From the NCBI RefSeq assembly GCF_000003815.2, contig NC_049982.1, forward strand, positions 28,456,329-28,520,328: DNA of 64,000 nucleotides, given 5' to 3'. A model generated the notes under the pieces. The model was not told the origin of the DNA. It worked only from the letters and a program-made list of their open reading frames with translations, and did no database searches. The translations under genes and the position numbers were made by a program. This document shows, piece after piece, positions 32,899-46,200 of the stretch; the first letter of the stretch is position 1; every line of letters begins with the position of its first letter. Source of the stretch: Branchiostoma floridae (lineage: Eukaryota > Chordata > Leptocardii > Amphioxiformes > Branchiostomatidae).

Positions 32899-35800
32899 AT
32901 GAGTCTAAATGTTTTATTTGAGCAGATATTACATTCGGAACAGCGTGCACAAGAGCGTAGAAACCTTTTGAACGAAGGTAAAATTTTGTGGTTTGTGACG
33001 AAACTTCGGCATATTATAATAATTTTTCTTGTCAACGTTGAGATTTTGTCAGTAGTCTGCCAGTCACCAAACGTTTGTATGTTGTTTCAGTCAAAACCGA
33101 GATAGCAAAGTGCCAACAGAAAATCCTTGAGACCAGAGACGAGCAGAACTCTTTGCAAGGGAAGCTTGTGGTCAAGGTCAGTGTGATAAAATTTATAAAA
33201 ATCATTCATAATCATTTCATATTAAAATTAGCTGTATGTGCACATACAATCTGTCAGACATTTAATTTTTTTATATGTTTATTCGGCCAAGGCTATTGAA
33301 AGGATGATCCTGTCAATAACTGTTTTTTCACTATTGACAGGCTATTCCTGTGGGTCAATATTTTTTGCACTATTCAAAAGATTTTCCAATAGCAATGGGA
33401 TTTATAATCTATTCTAACAAGTTAATAAAGTGTTAGTGATTCTGCAGCTTAGTTTCTGTGTGTTCTGAATGTGTGAAGTCTGCTGTCTCTATGGCCTAGT
33501 TGCATACAAATCAATTCTCTCCATAAACGAGGGTGCATGCTCTTTTCAGTAAGGCGTAGGCAGCCTATTTTTATTTCCTGTAACTCGTTTGGGAAACCAT
33601 CTTATCTACGTAATTCGTAGCGAGGCGATAAAATTTAGCGTAATTGCCTTCCTTGCTTTAGCGTAATACGTAGGGGGTTCTTCTGAATTTAGTGTAAATT
33701 GTTATCGGGTCCCCCCATGCAGACCCTCATAAACCAATTTACATTTTAAGACCCCTCTCGTACAACCCACAGTTACAGCAACTTGCAGAGGAAGAGTTGC
33801 AGCTCAAGTGGCTGGAAACCCGAGAAGCCATCCTGATCGAACAGAAACAGAAACTTCTGAAGGAGAAAGAGGGACATGAAAAACAACTGGTATCTATTAT
33901 CATCTTTTGACAAACTTAAAATGATTGGTTTGAAGTTAGCCCAAACTTGGAACAAGTTGACAATGTATTGTTTTAAGAGCTTGTGTTGAACAGCCTAAGT
34001 TAAGGTAAACAGATATCTTTATTGATTGTACCACACTACTTTCAAGAGGGGGTGTCAAAATATTCTATGATTCTGTTATGTGTATCACCTGAAAATATTG
34101 CTACAGTGCCTAAAATGCGTCAACTTAGACTATTGAAAAGTTGTCATTGTCATGAAAATGAAAGAAACAACTTGCAATAAAATTTCGTTGCATACTTTTG
34201 CAATAAAATTTTATTGCATTGTACATGTACATGTGATGATTCATACATAACTCCAGACAACTGAGTGCTTGTTACTATATCTGTGCCCAAAACTTGCTAA
34301 CATAACAGTTATAATAAAACATTGTATTTTGCTTCTAGGAAGAAGTCAGGAAAGAAGTGGTCAAGGAGAGAGAAAAGTTCTTGTCTGAGTTGAAGGAATT
34401 TGGATTGGCCTACGACTTGGGTGGCGATGGACATGTAAAAAGGCAAGAGTCGGCCAAGAAAGAACAACAGAAGTTGAAAATAGATGAGCAACAACTAGAA
34501 AATGGTATGCTATTATACTCGAGGAGTATGAATAGAAAGATTTGAGAATATTCAAATTAGTCACTTTAGGGTTGAGGTAGCATGTCAGTAATTGCCAGTA
34601 GGATTTCAGTACTGTCAAGACAGTAACTGAAAGTAAGAGATCAGTAATCATAGGACTTATCAGAAATACTTGTCAGTAATATTTCAGGAGTGACAGTGTA
34701 GTTCAAGTGTAAGGAGCCCCGGTAGAATACAGATGGTACCCAGGCTAGGTAAAGCTAAATTTACTGAAAAAATGTTGCTGAAATGTGACTGCCAGTTGAC
34801 TGTTAGGTTACTGGCAGTCACATTTCAGTACTCAGATGGTTTGCTAAGGGAGATCTATTTGACCTTTTATGCAGAGCTGTCTTCCTACACTGAGCACAAG
34901 AGAGAGCTTGAAGAAGCAGAGAGGGAGAAGAAAAGAGCAGAGGAAGAGGTTGCGTCACTCAGGCAAAAGCACAGTCGTAAGTTTACAGGCCAACTGTCAA
35001 TCAAAACATTTGGACCAATGATCAGAGTTGATGTTGATCACATCATTTAATTCAAAGGGCGCTGCCTAAATATTCATTCAAACAAGTTTTAACATTTACT
35101 GTACATTGTTGATATGATTGATAGTTATTCCTATGCCTGAATAATTTCTACAAGAATGTGTTGTTAATTTCTATTTCAGGCTTGGCTCAAGTGTTGAAGG
35201 AACACCATAAGAGAACAGCAGATCTTGAACTGAACAAGGAAGAATTGTCCCAAGCACCAGACATGGACCCAGAGTTCTTAAGGTATCGTTCCTGTCTTAC
35301 TCTGAGTGTGCACTCAAAACGCGTCTGGACAAAATAATTGCATCCCAAATGCGAGTGTTTTATAGGGGGATCATAAATTTCATTGTTCCTACCTGATATA
35401 AAAAGTTCTTGAGATGAAAACTTGTTTATCTCTGACAGGATCACATATAGAGGCTTTTCATATTGACATGTATAGGTAGGGAAGTAATTTTGTGCCAGTG
35501 TTTATAGAGTCTAAATCTTTTGCAGACTCAAGGATGAACTTCAGGTGTGTAAGGATGACAGCATGGAGGCAGTGTGCAGCGCCCTCCGACAGGAGCTGAG
35601 GAAACTGCAGCAACTGAAGATCAAGAAAGAACAGGAGAAAAGAGAGCAGGAGAAGGTTGCAGTTTCTACAGTTTGTTTTTCACTCCAATGTTTAATTCAC
35701 AACTTTTCAACAGTTGAAAGGAAAAATACTTTGTTTATTACTTCACAAAAGGATGTTTTGCTCCATTTCTTACTCTTCTTCTTTTTACCAATAACACAAA

Positions 35801-38800
35801 TGAAGGTCAATGACCTGGACCAGATGGCAGTCACCATGGTTACCGTTATTTCATAATGTAGCAAGTGGCAGGACTGGTCAGCTGGAGGAGCTGGTCCCCA
35901 TACAGGTGTACACTTTATTAAGCAAGAATATAAAGCTTGTTTGGTTTAAGACTAGTGAAGTTAAGAACACGTTTAATTTTACTTTGTTACATCTTATTTG
36001 TCTTGCTATAGGCAATGCTAGCAGAAGCTGTTATAATAGACAGCACTGGAGACAATAACACACAAGATTTGTCCTCATCCTGGGACAATGATGGACATCC
36101 AGACCATGACTGGGCTATGGACACTGGCATGGGGAAGTCTGAATCCGTCAGAAAGAGTAAGAGAATATTTTCTCTTTAAAACATGTCAAATATTCTGGCT
36201 CATTATCATCATAATCATTAAATGTTATACCTTTTGTGCTGTGTTCATGTGTTAAATCGTAAAACAAGCGAAGTCAGACTGAGGATAGCTTAGAGTATGA
36301 TGCTTTTTCTTTAGCTATTTAGTAGTGCAGTGCAACTTTTGCTAATGCTCATGTTTAGGGCTGGGTACCGTTTTCTTATTGGACCAGAGTCCAGAAAAAC
36401 CGGACCTGAAAAAAATTGGTGGACCGGATGTTGGACCTATTGGAAAATGAACATATTACAGGAACAGACGTTTACACGTTTTGGAGCTTACCAGTAGAGC
36501 TCTAGAAAAATAACAAGAACTTGAAGAGCGAAGTAATTAGAGTCTATAGTCATTTCTACCAAGTTTTGCAGTCAATCGTACACAGGCAGTTAGCTTTGTA
36601 GGGTTTCAAGATGCCAGTGGAATTCAAATATTTCACAAAACAGATTTCTTTGTAATGAAATGGACCATTGTTTTGAGTATCGTCCATTCACAAGTTTTCA
36701 AATACTGAATCAGGTTCAGGTTCATGTCTGGACCTGGACCTGATCCTTTGGACCTGAACCAGACCTGGACCTGAAATTTTGGTACCGGTACCCACCCCTA
36801 CTCATGTTGTTTGCCAAGCTTAAGTAATGGGTCACCCCTGCTCTTCTCTGCTGTGTTGGGTTTCTTTTACGGGCAGAGGTTTAACAACTAAGCTTAAGGG
36901 GCTGGGGGGTCTCCAGATCTGACTGAGTTTTTCAAGATGTATGCTTGTACCTTCTTTTTTTACTACAGGGCCGGCAGCAGCAAGAAATGTACCCACTCGA
37001 AGACCACAGATGGCCACAGGACAGAAGCCAAACCTAGGAAAGCTGACAAGGAGCATCAAAGAAATGAAAGCCACCGAGGTGATCTATCCCTGTACTGTAC
37101 CTATGATCAGGTTTCATGGATGTCCCTGTAGCTTAACTGGTAACAACCTCACAGTTGAGATGCTGGTTTCAATTACCTGGTTGCTGAGAGACCAATCGGT
37201 TCAATCCCCCTGGACGCTTTGCCCCAACTGAGGGGCGTTGTCCAGTACTCAATCAAGATCAAGAAGAAGAGATCCTGGGAAGGGATTATGGTTGAGATTG
37301 CACTTTGTCTTTTTTTTTGGGGGGGGGGGGGTCTCCCTTGTTTGAGGAGTTACGTTAAACTTAAAGCGGAAAGGCACCCTACCTGGATGAATATACCAGG
37401 AGAGCTACTAGTAAAGAAACAGCAAGGGAAATTGCTGTTTCTGTAGCACTGACCTACAATATGTGCCACTGAAGGCAGACTAGAAGGGTCTGAGTGAATG
37501 ACCCTTTTACGCTCTGCATACTATTACCGGTACTACTAGTAGCTGAGGTTGTTAAAAAAAAGGCCTGAGAAAAGCAGCTTTGTTTCCAAATACAGTCTTA
37601 AAAATTAGACTCAGTAAGATTTAGGGATTTTTCTTTTCTTTTTTAAGCTGGCCTATGTGAGCCAATAAATACAGGTTACAATATGTGAAACTACATGTTG
37701 TAACATGCATGGCGACGCTGGTATTTTCAACATCTTAATACACTGTAGGTTGCGGGGACAGGTGAAATTTTAAACTCAATAATTCTACTTCTAACTTTGT
37801 AAGTTGATATATAATTTAGAGCCTGACATAAGGATCAATGTCTTCATTTTGCTGACTGTTGTCCTCTACTGTGTCTTACAAGTTTGCACAGAGGTCCTCC
37901 ATCCTCGCAATCATTTACAATGTTCTCCTTCGGAGCCTCTTGCACAGCATCTGAAGTATGTCTTTTCTCTACAACTTGTTCAGCTCTGACTGATCTCTCC
38001 TTTGCTTTCGTCCTACGTAACCTTCTCTTCAAAACCTTTTTGTGAGGCCCCTTCCCTCTGGCTCTAGCCTGACCATCGTTGGATGTCACCACCTCTGGGC
38101 AAGTGTACGGTTCTTCCAAGAGCTGTTCGACATCCCTGTAGACATTGCCGTCGTGTATCAGAAACTTGCTCCTCCCTAACTCTGCTCTTCTGTGTTGTAA
38201 GGCTTCCACAGACATTCTGAGCGATGGTGGACACACCTTTTTCTCGCCAAGGTTTTGCAGCCACGTTGCCATAGTTACCCATGTGCTGTCTGTCGCTATT
38301 CTGAAAGCACGCAGCTCCAGTACGATCCTGTTGGTAAGCACGGGGATAGCGGGAAGGCTCGCGCGGCCGTCTAAAACGGTCCTGGTAATACCGTGTTTGT
38401 CGCAAGTCTCTCCGACATACTCGCTATCCTTGATTTCAAGACATGGGAGTATCATGTCCCACACAGCTTCTTCTTTCTGGGCCCTTTTTGAATACGTTAG
38501 CATCTGTCGCTTGATTTGTCCACATGTCAGATGCATGATGGTGGCTTTCTTTAATCTCGGGTCGATGCAGGTTAGGACAGCTGGCAACTTTCCTGAGGTC
38601 GGGAACTCGGAATTTTCAATGTAGTTGATTATGTCCCTCACAACTCGGACACTCAAGACCAAGTTGCAAGAATGCAAGTTTTCTGGAATAAAACGGAGAC
38701 AAAAAATATTTGTCGGGTTATTTGAAGAACGTAAAAAACAGTGTAAATTTTAACATAATTTGTGAACAAAAACATTTATTGTACACTACCGTAACAGTAG

Positions 38801-40410
38801 TGTTTCCCAGGACATTTTTTTTTGTTGCACTAAAAAAGCAGCATAAGAAAGAGAAAGTCAATACCACAACACCTCATATTGTAACCTATTGTTTTAAGAG
38901 TTGAAGTGTTCAATAAATACAGTAAATGAACCTTTGTGTCAAGTTGTATGTAAATCTTGAGCCATTAATACTGTCTGTAGACACTGACTGAGCTCCCCTC
39001 CCCACCGGTACCCATTCTTTCAAATTCTTATTGACAATTCATCAATACTACTTTTCAGTCAAATCATTTCATAATCTTGTCTATAGACTTTAAGGCAGGT
39101 GATAAAAATGTTGTCTTGTAGAAACTTACCTGGAATCTTTTCCTGCTCCACCAGAAACCTTAATTCGTCTGGAGAAAAGGCCAGCCTTGTCTTCATGGCG
39201 GAGGCCATATTGGATTCTACCACTTTCAAATTTAGGGCAATCAGGGGGTGTTCCAAATAATCAAATCATACATAACATGTTGTTTTTTTTTTAAATAAGA
39301 AAAATAGATTTACCAGTACTACATGTTTCAAAAATTTAAAATCATAAGTTTAATATTGTTGATTTTAAAAACTAGATTTTCCAATATTAAAGTCAAGAAA
39401 ATTCTTATCTAAAAAGATTATTGGTATGAATAGCTCTGAATACTAGTTTCTGCTCCTTTTTTTACAAACTTCATGATTGAAATATAAGAGGGATCTATAC
39501 CGTTTCTAAAAACAACGGATATAGATTACCCCACGGATAAAAGTGGGCTTAACTTATACATGGTGACCAGCCCCTCCAGTTCTGTCCTGCCACTTGCTAC
39601 ATTATGTAATAAACACCACAGGGTGTCTACTACTTTACCAGCAACCATGGTGCAGCTGTCTGGTCCAAGTCACTGATCTTATTTGTCTAAAAATAGAGCA
39701 AAAACAATTTGTTTCCATTCTGTTAACTCAAAACTAAACATAATATCACATGCACTCTTCTTGTACAAAAGATAATGCTAACAGTGCTCATAATCTTCAC
39801 AGCAGATCAGGGTATCGCCAAGGACTCAGCCTCGTAGATCAACCCCCAGCCAGAGCGCTAGCATACTCAAAGGACAGAACAGTGAGGAGGCAGAGAGACA
39901 GGGACCGGTCACAAGGAAACCAGGATTGCTCAGGTGAAATACCATCCCTAATGGAATTAAAATGATAATTGAATTTCTTAAGGGGTTTCATACTTAACTG
40001 AACTGAACTTAAAGCTACAAGTAGGCATTTCGTATGGTTTAAAAAAACAACAACTCAACAACGTCAAAACTGCTCAAGAAGACCACTGAAAGGAATCATA
40101 TAGATAGAATCAGCGTTTTATGTGGACAGGTGGTCTTCATTTATATATATAACCTATAATAGAAAGGATTTTTTAATGCTTTTGTCAATGGGAAAAAACA
40201 ATCTAAATTACTAGAAAAAGTGGCCATATTGATTCTCTGACAATAAAATGCCTAGCTTCAGTTGGATAAAGTATGATGCAAATGGTCCTCTAAGAATGAC
40301 TTTCATTGTCTGTTTCCCCTTTCTCTCTATAGGTTGCCAGCAGCAGCAAAAAGAGTCCGCTTTCGCTAAAAGGACTAAGACGGTCTGCCATCACTAGAAC
40401 TTACAATTAG
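32899..40410 (+). CDS. CCDC172: Coiled-coil domain-containing protein 172
   Basis: Ten exons: 32899-32977, 33091-33176, 33779-33889, 34339-34504, 34875-34976, 35180-35282, 35526-35655, 36012-36156, 36969-37078 and 40333-40410; phases agree and total 369 residues. The start MSLNVLFEQILHSEQRAQER and the block DPEFLRLKDELQVCKDDSME closely resemble, from memory, the beginning and the C-terminal part of vertebrate CCDC172 (about 258 residues; reported as a tektin-2-binding sperm-tail protein). Nearly the whole of exons 1-7 is predicted coiled coil. Exons 8-10 add about 110 residues (acidic exon 8 with DNDGHPDHDWAMD, then a basic tail RRSAITRTYN) not present in the vertebrate protein; they are assigned from splice signals and phase, so are less sure than exons 1-7. 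A separate gene lies inside intron 9 on the other strand. Confidence 0.85.
35800..35910 (+). repeat. Segment with inverted copy at 39556-39690
   Basis: Sequence from GACCTGGACCAGA through CATAATGTAGCAAGTGGCAG to GAGCTGGTCCCCAT is repeated in reverse complement at 39556-39690, with about 40 extra bases in the middle of the second copy. Both copies show exon-like features (AG before CAAGTGGCAGGAC), and the end reads in frame into CCDC172 exon 8 as GQLEELVPIQ, but no phase-compatible exon could be built. Confidence 0.6.
36356..36800. mobile_element. hAT-like MITE, copy 1 (8-bp TSD)
   Basis: 445 bp in CCDC172 intron 8. Ends TAGGGCTGGGTACCG / CGGTACCCACCCCTA, flanked by perfect 8-bp duplications CTCATGTT (36348-36355, 36801-36808). 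The interior has repeated GGACCTGGACCTG-type motifs. It is similar to 54859-55291. An 8-bp duplication points to hAT transposase. Confidence 0.88.
37115..37235 (+). repeat. tRNA-derived SINE (family 2), + strand copy
   Basis: ATGTCCCTGTAGCTTAACTG then GTAACAACCTCACAGTTGAG. The A box (TAGCTTAACTGG) is good; a B-box-like CGGTTCAATCCCC is near 37198. It starts 40 bases after CCDC172 exon 9. Confidence 0.6.
37844..39208 (-). CDS. Nested two-exon gene of unknown function
   Basis: I do not recognise this protein. Exon 1 is 39208-39130 (MASAMKTRLAFSPDELRFLV, then donor GTAAGT) and exon 2 is 38682-37844, phase-matched (IP-E-NLHSCN), giving 305 residues; an upstream in-frame ATG at 39256 would give 321. 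The body (residues about 26-200) is mixed helical with ordinary composition (EFPTSGKLPAVLTCIDPRLK; GQIKRQMLTYSKRAQKEEAV); the last 100 residues are highly basic and probably disordered (KGPHKKVLKRRLRRTKAKER), ending LVRHSRGQQSAK. No signal peptide, membrane segment or known catalytic motif is seen. It lies wholly inside CCDC172 intron 9 on the opposite strand. A single large coding exon suggests either a rapidly evolving gene or one derived from a mobile element or retrocopy. Confidence 0.62.
39556..39690 (-). repeat. Inverted copy of the 35800-35910 segment
   Basis: Read on the - strand: ATCAGTGACTTGGACCAGAC, then GTAAAGTAG, then CATAATGTAGCAAGTGGCAG. See 35800-35910. Together the pair brackets CCDC172 exons 8-9 and the nested gene. 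Confidence 0.6.
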
Positions 40411-42516
40411 TTCTGAAATTGCACAGTATTCCATGTCAAGATTCACGCGTTTCTCATAAGATTGTTGCATTTTTGACAAGTGATTCGTGTCTTTTTCATA
40501 ACATTTGTCAGGATTTCATAAAATTTATACAAATGCTTATGGACACCCCTGAGAACTTGAAAATCTCCTACATACAAAATGTATAGTACAGCATTTACAT
40601 TAACTTAAAAGATAAAAAAAGTCTGTGAATATATTGCTGTATGTAATTATTAACAGCACTGCATGTGTATAGGAAATCGTACAAATGAAACCAGACAAGT
40701 AGATATCTCTGAATATATTGCATTTGTTCGCCCATTAAAATAAACTCTATATCTCAATTATTGAGATAGACATGTTTCATCCTTTTCTGAATATATTTGT
40801 TACATGGATTTTCTTGCATAATTTCACATTCTTTTCTCTAGCTGCTGAATTATATGTAAACCACACCATTTCCTTGGTTTCAGAAATTATAAGTTGACAG
40901 CATAGCATTATGAGATAATAAAGGAGGACAGGGAGGAAAAATTGAACATGACTGTATTTGCCAAATGTATAAACTTGGCCCTGAAGCTTTGTTTTCATTA
41001 TGTTTTTCCCAATTAAGCTCATTTTTTAAAAATCCAAGAACTGGTGTGGCCTTTTGTTAATGTGACCATCTAATAAAGTTTATGAGTAGAAATATTTAGG
41101 TTGAACAGTATCAACCCCTTTAAACTATTTCAATAAAAAGTTGTTACCTAAAATTATCATACTTGATATGCAGAATGTATGATAAATGATACTTCATTGG
41201 AAAATTACCTACTACATTATGTATACATTGTATGATGATTGTTATCCTTACAGCTTGGTCATCAATGTACAATGTGGTACATGACTATGTTGATAATGCA
41301 ATTGGTGGGGGGGGGGGGGGCTGATTCGCAATTCTCAACATAAAGGACTAGGCACTGCAAAACCCCCTCCCCCAGCAATAGAGAACATGGCCAATGTTAA
41401 AAATCACGAATCAACAATCCCCTCCAAAACATAAATGCTGGCACTCCTGCAAAGGAGGCTAGAAGTATATATTGACAAAATGACAACACTACTTTTTCCG
41501 CCTACCTTACTGTGACTGGCAAGACTCAATATACATACAAAATGGTCTTCACAGCTGTCAGAGTCAAAGGTAACAAAAAGACTTAATTTTCAATGCAATT
41601 GTCATATAACTAATACAGTACAGAATGTCAATGAAGTTCAAAATATGAAATACCAGTCTTAGAGCTGCTTTCATTGGTATTGGTGATGACAGTATTGTAG
41701 ATCTTGAAATAATGGCAATGGTTTTGTTTACGCAGTTTCGAAATAAGCCATCGCAAATACGGCACATGTTTTTGTACTACAGAATTGTTTTGAGTGCGCA
41801 CAACGTAAAAAGAGTCCTTTCGATATAAAATCCCCGCTAACACATATTATCGAATGAATTCGTAGCATATTCTATGTTGCGTGCAACCACACCATGGCTA
41901 GTGCAACAAAAAGCTTCTATCAGCTGCAAATTACCTTAAAAATTTCTTTCCATGTCTCCCTCTTTTGTGGCATTCATTTCATTTATTTACAATTTATGAC
42001 AGCCTTGTTGTTCGCTTTGCAGTTCAAATTTACACTTGCCGGTTTAACAAAACATTCCAATCCACCATTATTAAATAGCAATAATCATCATAATAGTATA
42101 CTCCATTTTATGGACATTTAAAGTAATACTCTTTTACTTCTTAGTAATACTTAAAAGATACTTTTAATAATATCCTAACTATGATCTAATTTCCATTTGC
42201 TATAATCCACAATTTCATTGTAGCTGAAATCACAGTTCCATACCATTTGCATTAATGGCAATATATTGAATTGTTATTATATGAAAATAATAATAGCTTC
42301 CTCATACTCATCTATTGTATAACTGCCACAATTCTGTTTCACCTTATAATTAAAGTTTCTTGATTTAATATCTAACTTATTATAAGTTCATTAACACATT
42401 CAAAACCTCAGAAATTCATTCATTATTTCTTTTGTATGTTGTTGTTTTCATGTGCAATTTACCATAGGCACAGTTATTTTGCTGTAACAATTTAAGGCAC
42501 TATTTCTGAGTTTCGT

Positions 42517-42636
42517 GTGTATTATTCTTAAAAAGAAACCTTCAACTAACTCCATTTGACATTTAACAACTGGTATGTGTATTATTCTTAAAAAGAAACC
42601 TTCACTAACTCCATTTGACATTTTACAAGTCTATTC
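42517..42636. repeat. 60-bp direct duplication
   Basis: GTGTATTATTCTTAAAAAGA then AACCTTCA and ACTCCATTTGACATTT occur twice with a period of 60 bases; the second copy lacks two bases. Confidence 0.85.
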
Positions 42637-42697
42637 ACTTTTACAAGTAGATTTTTTCTGTAATTATACAAAAAATAGGAACTGACAAATTACATGA

Positions 42698-42797
42698 NNN
42701 NNNNNNNNNNNNNNNNNNNNNNNNNNNNNNNNNNNNNNNNNNNNNNNNNNNNNNNNNNNNNNNNNNNNNNNNNNNNNNNNNNNNNNNNNNNNNNNNN
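42698..42797. other. Assembly gap (100 N)
   Basis: Exactly 100 Ns, a standard placeholder. No coding sequence is obviously interrupted. Confidence 0.99.
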
Positions 42798-43247
42798 TCA
42801 TTCACATATCAAATAAATCTTGATACTGATTATCAATACATTTCATAATAGGCAGTCTTGTACATTTTTCGTACCGCAGGAGATACAATATGCGCAGTGG
42901 GGGACAACATTTAACAGACAAATGAAATCTCAAGGGTTATAACTTTGTTGTCATCTATCTACAATTTTTCTGAATATTTTAAAAAATGGCAATTTTGGGT
43001 GTTTGCAATAATTTCTACAAGCATGCACCACTTTGGAAATGCCTGGCTTAATTTGGCCCAGTGAGATACCTCTGTCAGACCAATTTTTTTCAATGCCTCA
43101 GGGGCGGATCCCCCCAAACTAATGCTTTCAATTTGTAAAGATCTTCTAAAACTATATGCATATGTATTCCTAGTAAATTAGTGTCATAAGAAGCTGCAGA
43201 ATTGTTTGATACATTTCACCAAACTCTTCCGTCTAGTTTACCTCAAA

Positions 43248-46200
43248 CTAATTTGGTTGGAACTGCTCTGTGGGCACTTCGTCATAAATATGTTTTTCCG
43301 TTGTCCCCACAGGAGAATACGGCCCTTCTAGTACGTGGTAAACTGGCCCCTCCGAGTCCTTGAATGACGTTCCCGATATTGCGTTCTCCAAACGATCATA
43401 GGTCTCGTCTGGCTCCTCCTGGTAATTAGACGGAACTGTGCTGTACAGGGCACCGTATTCGCCATCCCCTGCCACGACTGGCTTATTCTTCTTCCCTTCG
43501 GGACTGAAATTCAGACTATCATATGAACCATCGTCTGCAGACTGCATCTTGTTAAACTTTGCTATCATTCCCGTTATTTCTCTTGGAGGCTCTTCGTACG
43601 GGGATTCTACAACCGGTTTCCTGGCTTTGGGAGCGTGTCGGGGTACAGGAGGTGGTGGGGCAGGCGCCTTTTTGGCTGGCTTGCCTGGTGGCTTTGTGAG
43701 CGCTTCCGTATCCTCGTAAACCCCTTCATCATCCTCAAACCCTGGCGGCCTGTCGGAGTGCATCTCCGTTGGCTCTGTATAGTCCTCGCTGTCTTCCCCA
43801 ATGGCCGGCGGTGCGTCGTAAATGTGATCCACTCTCTTCTTTGCTCTGGGCACGACCGGTGGCGGTTTCGACTTGCTGGGTACGGCAGGCACGTGGTAGT
43901 CCTCCGTGTTGGGGTCAAAGGTGGCAGAAGCGAGCTCCTTCTCTTTCACGGATCGTCCCTGCTGCTTCCAGGCCTGCATCCGCATCTCTGCCTCCGAGTA
44001 CTCAGGTTCAACAGCTGATATTGTGCATTAAAAGTGAAACAGTTTCATTTGTAAGGACGTCATTCTCATTATCTTAGCAATAATACATGTACAACTGTAA
44101 TATCTTTTACACAATACAAAAACTACTCAAGCAACTGGAATTTGTAAATAGTCGAAGCTGCTCTAAAATGTGCAAATACTGTTATATTCCATATATTGCT
44201 AAAAAGAGATACCTGAAATCTGAATGTCGCTATAAAATACAAGTATTATAATAATAAGTCAATTTCAAAGTCAAAGAAAATGCAAACTAAAGAACAAAAA
44301 AAAAGAATCTATTGCTAAATATTGTGACTAAACTGTGTGAAACTTTACTTAAATGTGTTTGTTCAACATTACTGACCACCGTTTTTCTGCCAAAACGCAT
44401 TTTTTGCAAATGCTCACGTCAGTTTTGGGGTTCCAGGAAGAACCAAAAACCTCAACTCAAGGCACCCCCTCCCCCCCCCCCCCACTTTGCAATATGTAAA
44501 TGTAGATATAATAGAATCAACATGTCATATCAGTTCAAAAACATGACACTGTCCTGAAGCATAGAGACAATAGGAAGAAGTTACATAACCATACATACCT
44601 GGTTTAACATCACCAACTTCTGCATAGTAGTCTCCCAGTGGTTCATACAGGTCTGACTCTGGAACTTCAGCCTTCTGCGACAGCCTTGGTTTCACTGCTA
44701 CAACTGACCAGAAATTTCAGTCAGCAAAATTCAATTTACGCTATATTAACAATGGTAAAGAGACTCTTTTTGCACAACTGTTGTTTTATTTCCATCAACG
44801 ACATTTTCAGTGTCACCTTCCTTAGGTGATTGGTCCACATGATGGTTTGGGACAGCATCTTTGGCATTTTTCCACTAGACGGCGATCGCGCTGCGCTCTC
44901 ACTGCGACCTAAATAGAATATGTCTAACCTTTGCTTTCACACTGGGTATATCATACAAAACGTAAAAGTGTGACTTAGAAGAAAGCAAAATGCAGAAAGT
45001 GTAAAAAGATTCCTTTCTTGAGAATTTGTTGAGGGATTATGTCAAATTTTAGGTCACAGAGAGAGTGTGGCAAGAGCGCCGACCTAGTGGAAAGGGCATA
45101 TGAGCAGCGACACCTATCACTGCAGTACAAGGTAAACCAGTCATATATTACCCTAAGAAAGGTGACAGATGGTCACCGAAACGTTGGTGGAAATATTCAC
45201 ACAACGGTTGTGTAAAAAGAGTCTCTTTATTCAGTGACATACAATGTTACACAGAGCCTATTATATGTTATATTTCTAAAAGCTTCTTGTGTTTGTTGAA
45301 CTTGAAGGTAGAGCACAATACGGCCGTGTATTCTGTATCACCATGGACCATCAAACCTGCATAAGGTTACAGAACCGAACAAGTGTGATGCTGAATTACA
45401 TCATATACAAGTCTTTTATGTGGGGTTCAATGACTGCTAAACTGACTACCGGTATGCTAAATGGCTTTAATCCTTTTGGCATAACGGTTTAGCGTCAGGG
45501 TTTGTGATCTAGCAGCACTGTGTGAGTCAGGATATTGTTTCTCTCTGTTTCTACTCTCTTCTTACACGTCATACCAAAACACACAATGCGAAATGCTCCA
45601 GTTAAGATTAGGTTGAGAAAATTTCTTCAAACAAACAATTATAGCAACAGCAATTCGAAAGGCCGTGTCAGGTATTCAAATACAACATGTATTTGACAGC
45701 CGTGCATTTGTGCATGCAAACTGTGTTTGGGTGATTCTGTGGATGAAGCCATTGAGCCTGGCATGAGAAAAAGAGGAATAGTAATTATAGATAATGATAG
45801 AAAGAGGTGGGTGCATACCTGGTTTATTGACTTGTTGATACGAGCTTCCATCACTTGTTGGTCTTGGTGCTGTACATGTGTGGAGATTTAGTGGATCAGG
45901 GTGACAATTTGCAGTGATATGAGTGATGATGATGTGGGCACAGCAAACAGAAGTCAGGAATTAAATGTGAAAATCAACATGGCAAGGAAGAATCACAGAG
46001 TGATACACAGTCAAACCAGGTCTAAGACCATGAAAATGTATCCTCAATGTACAAAATCTTATGTGACTTATGCTACAGTCACATTTGCACAGGTGCCCCT
46101 GGCCGAGCTCTGCTCCATTTTAACCTTCTATCATATCAAACTGGACAGGACTATATTCTAATGGCCAGGATTGACTGTAGAACTACTAGTACTAGAAGAA

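Larger units (their letters stand above)
40411..43247. other. Intergenic region, CCDC172 / DOK 3' ends
   Basis: The two genes converge here. No further gene is seen. The region is A/T-rich with a G-run at about 41306-41320. It holds a 60-bp tandem duplication (42517-42636) and the N gap. Polyadenylation signals for both genes should lie here; ATTAAA/AATAAA-like strings near 40735 (CCDC172) are candidates only. Confidence 0.5.
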
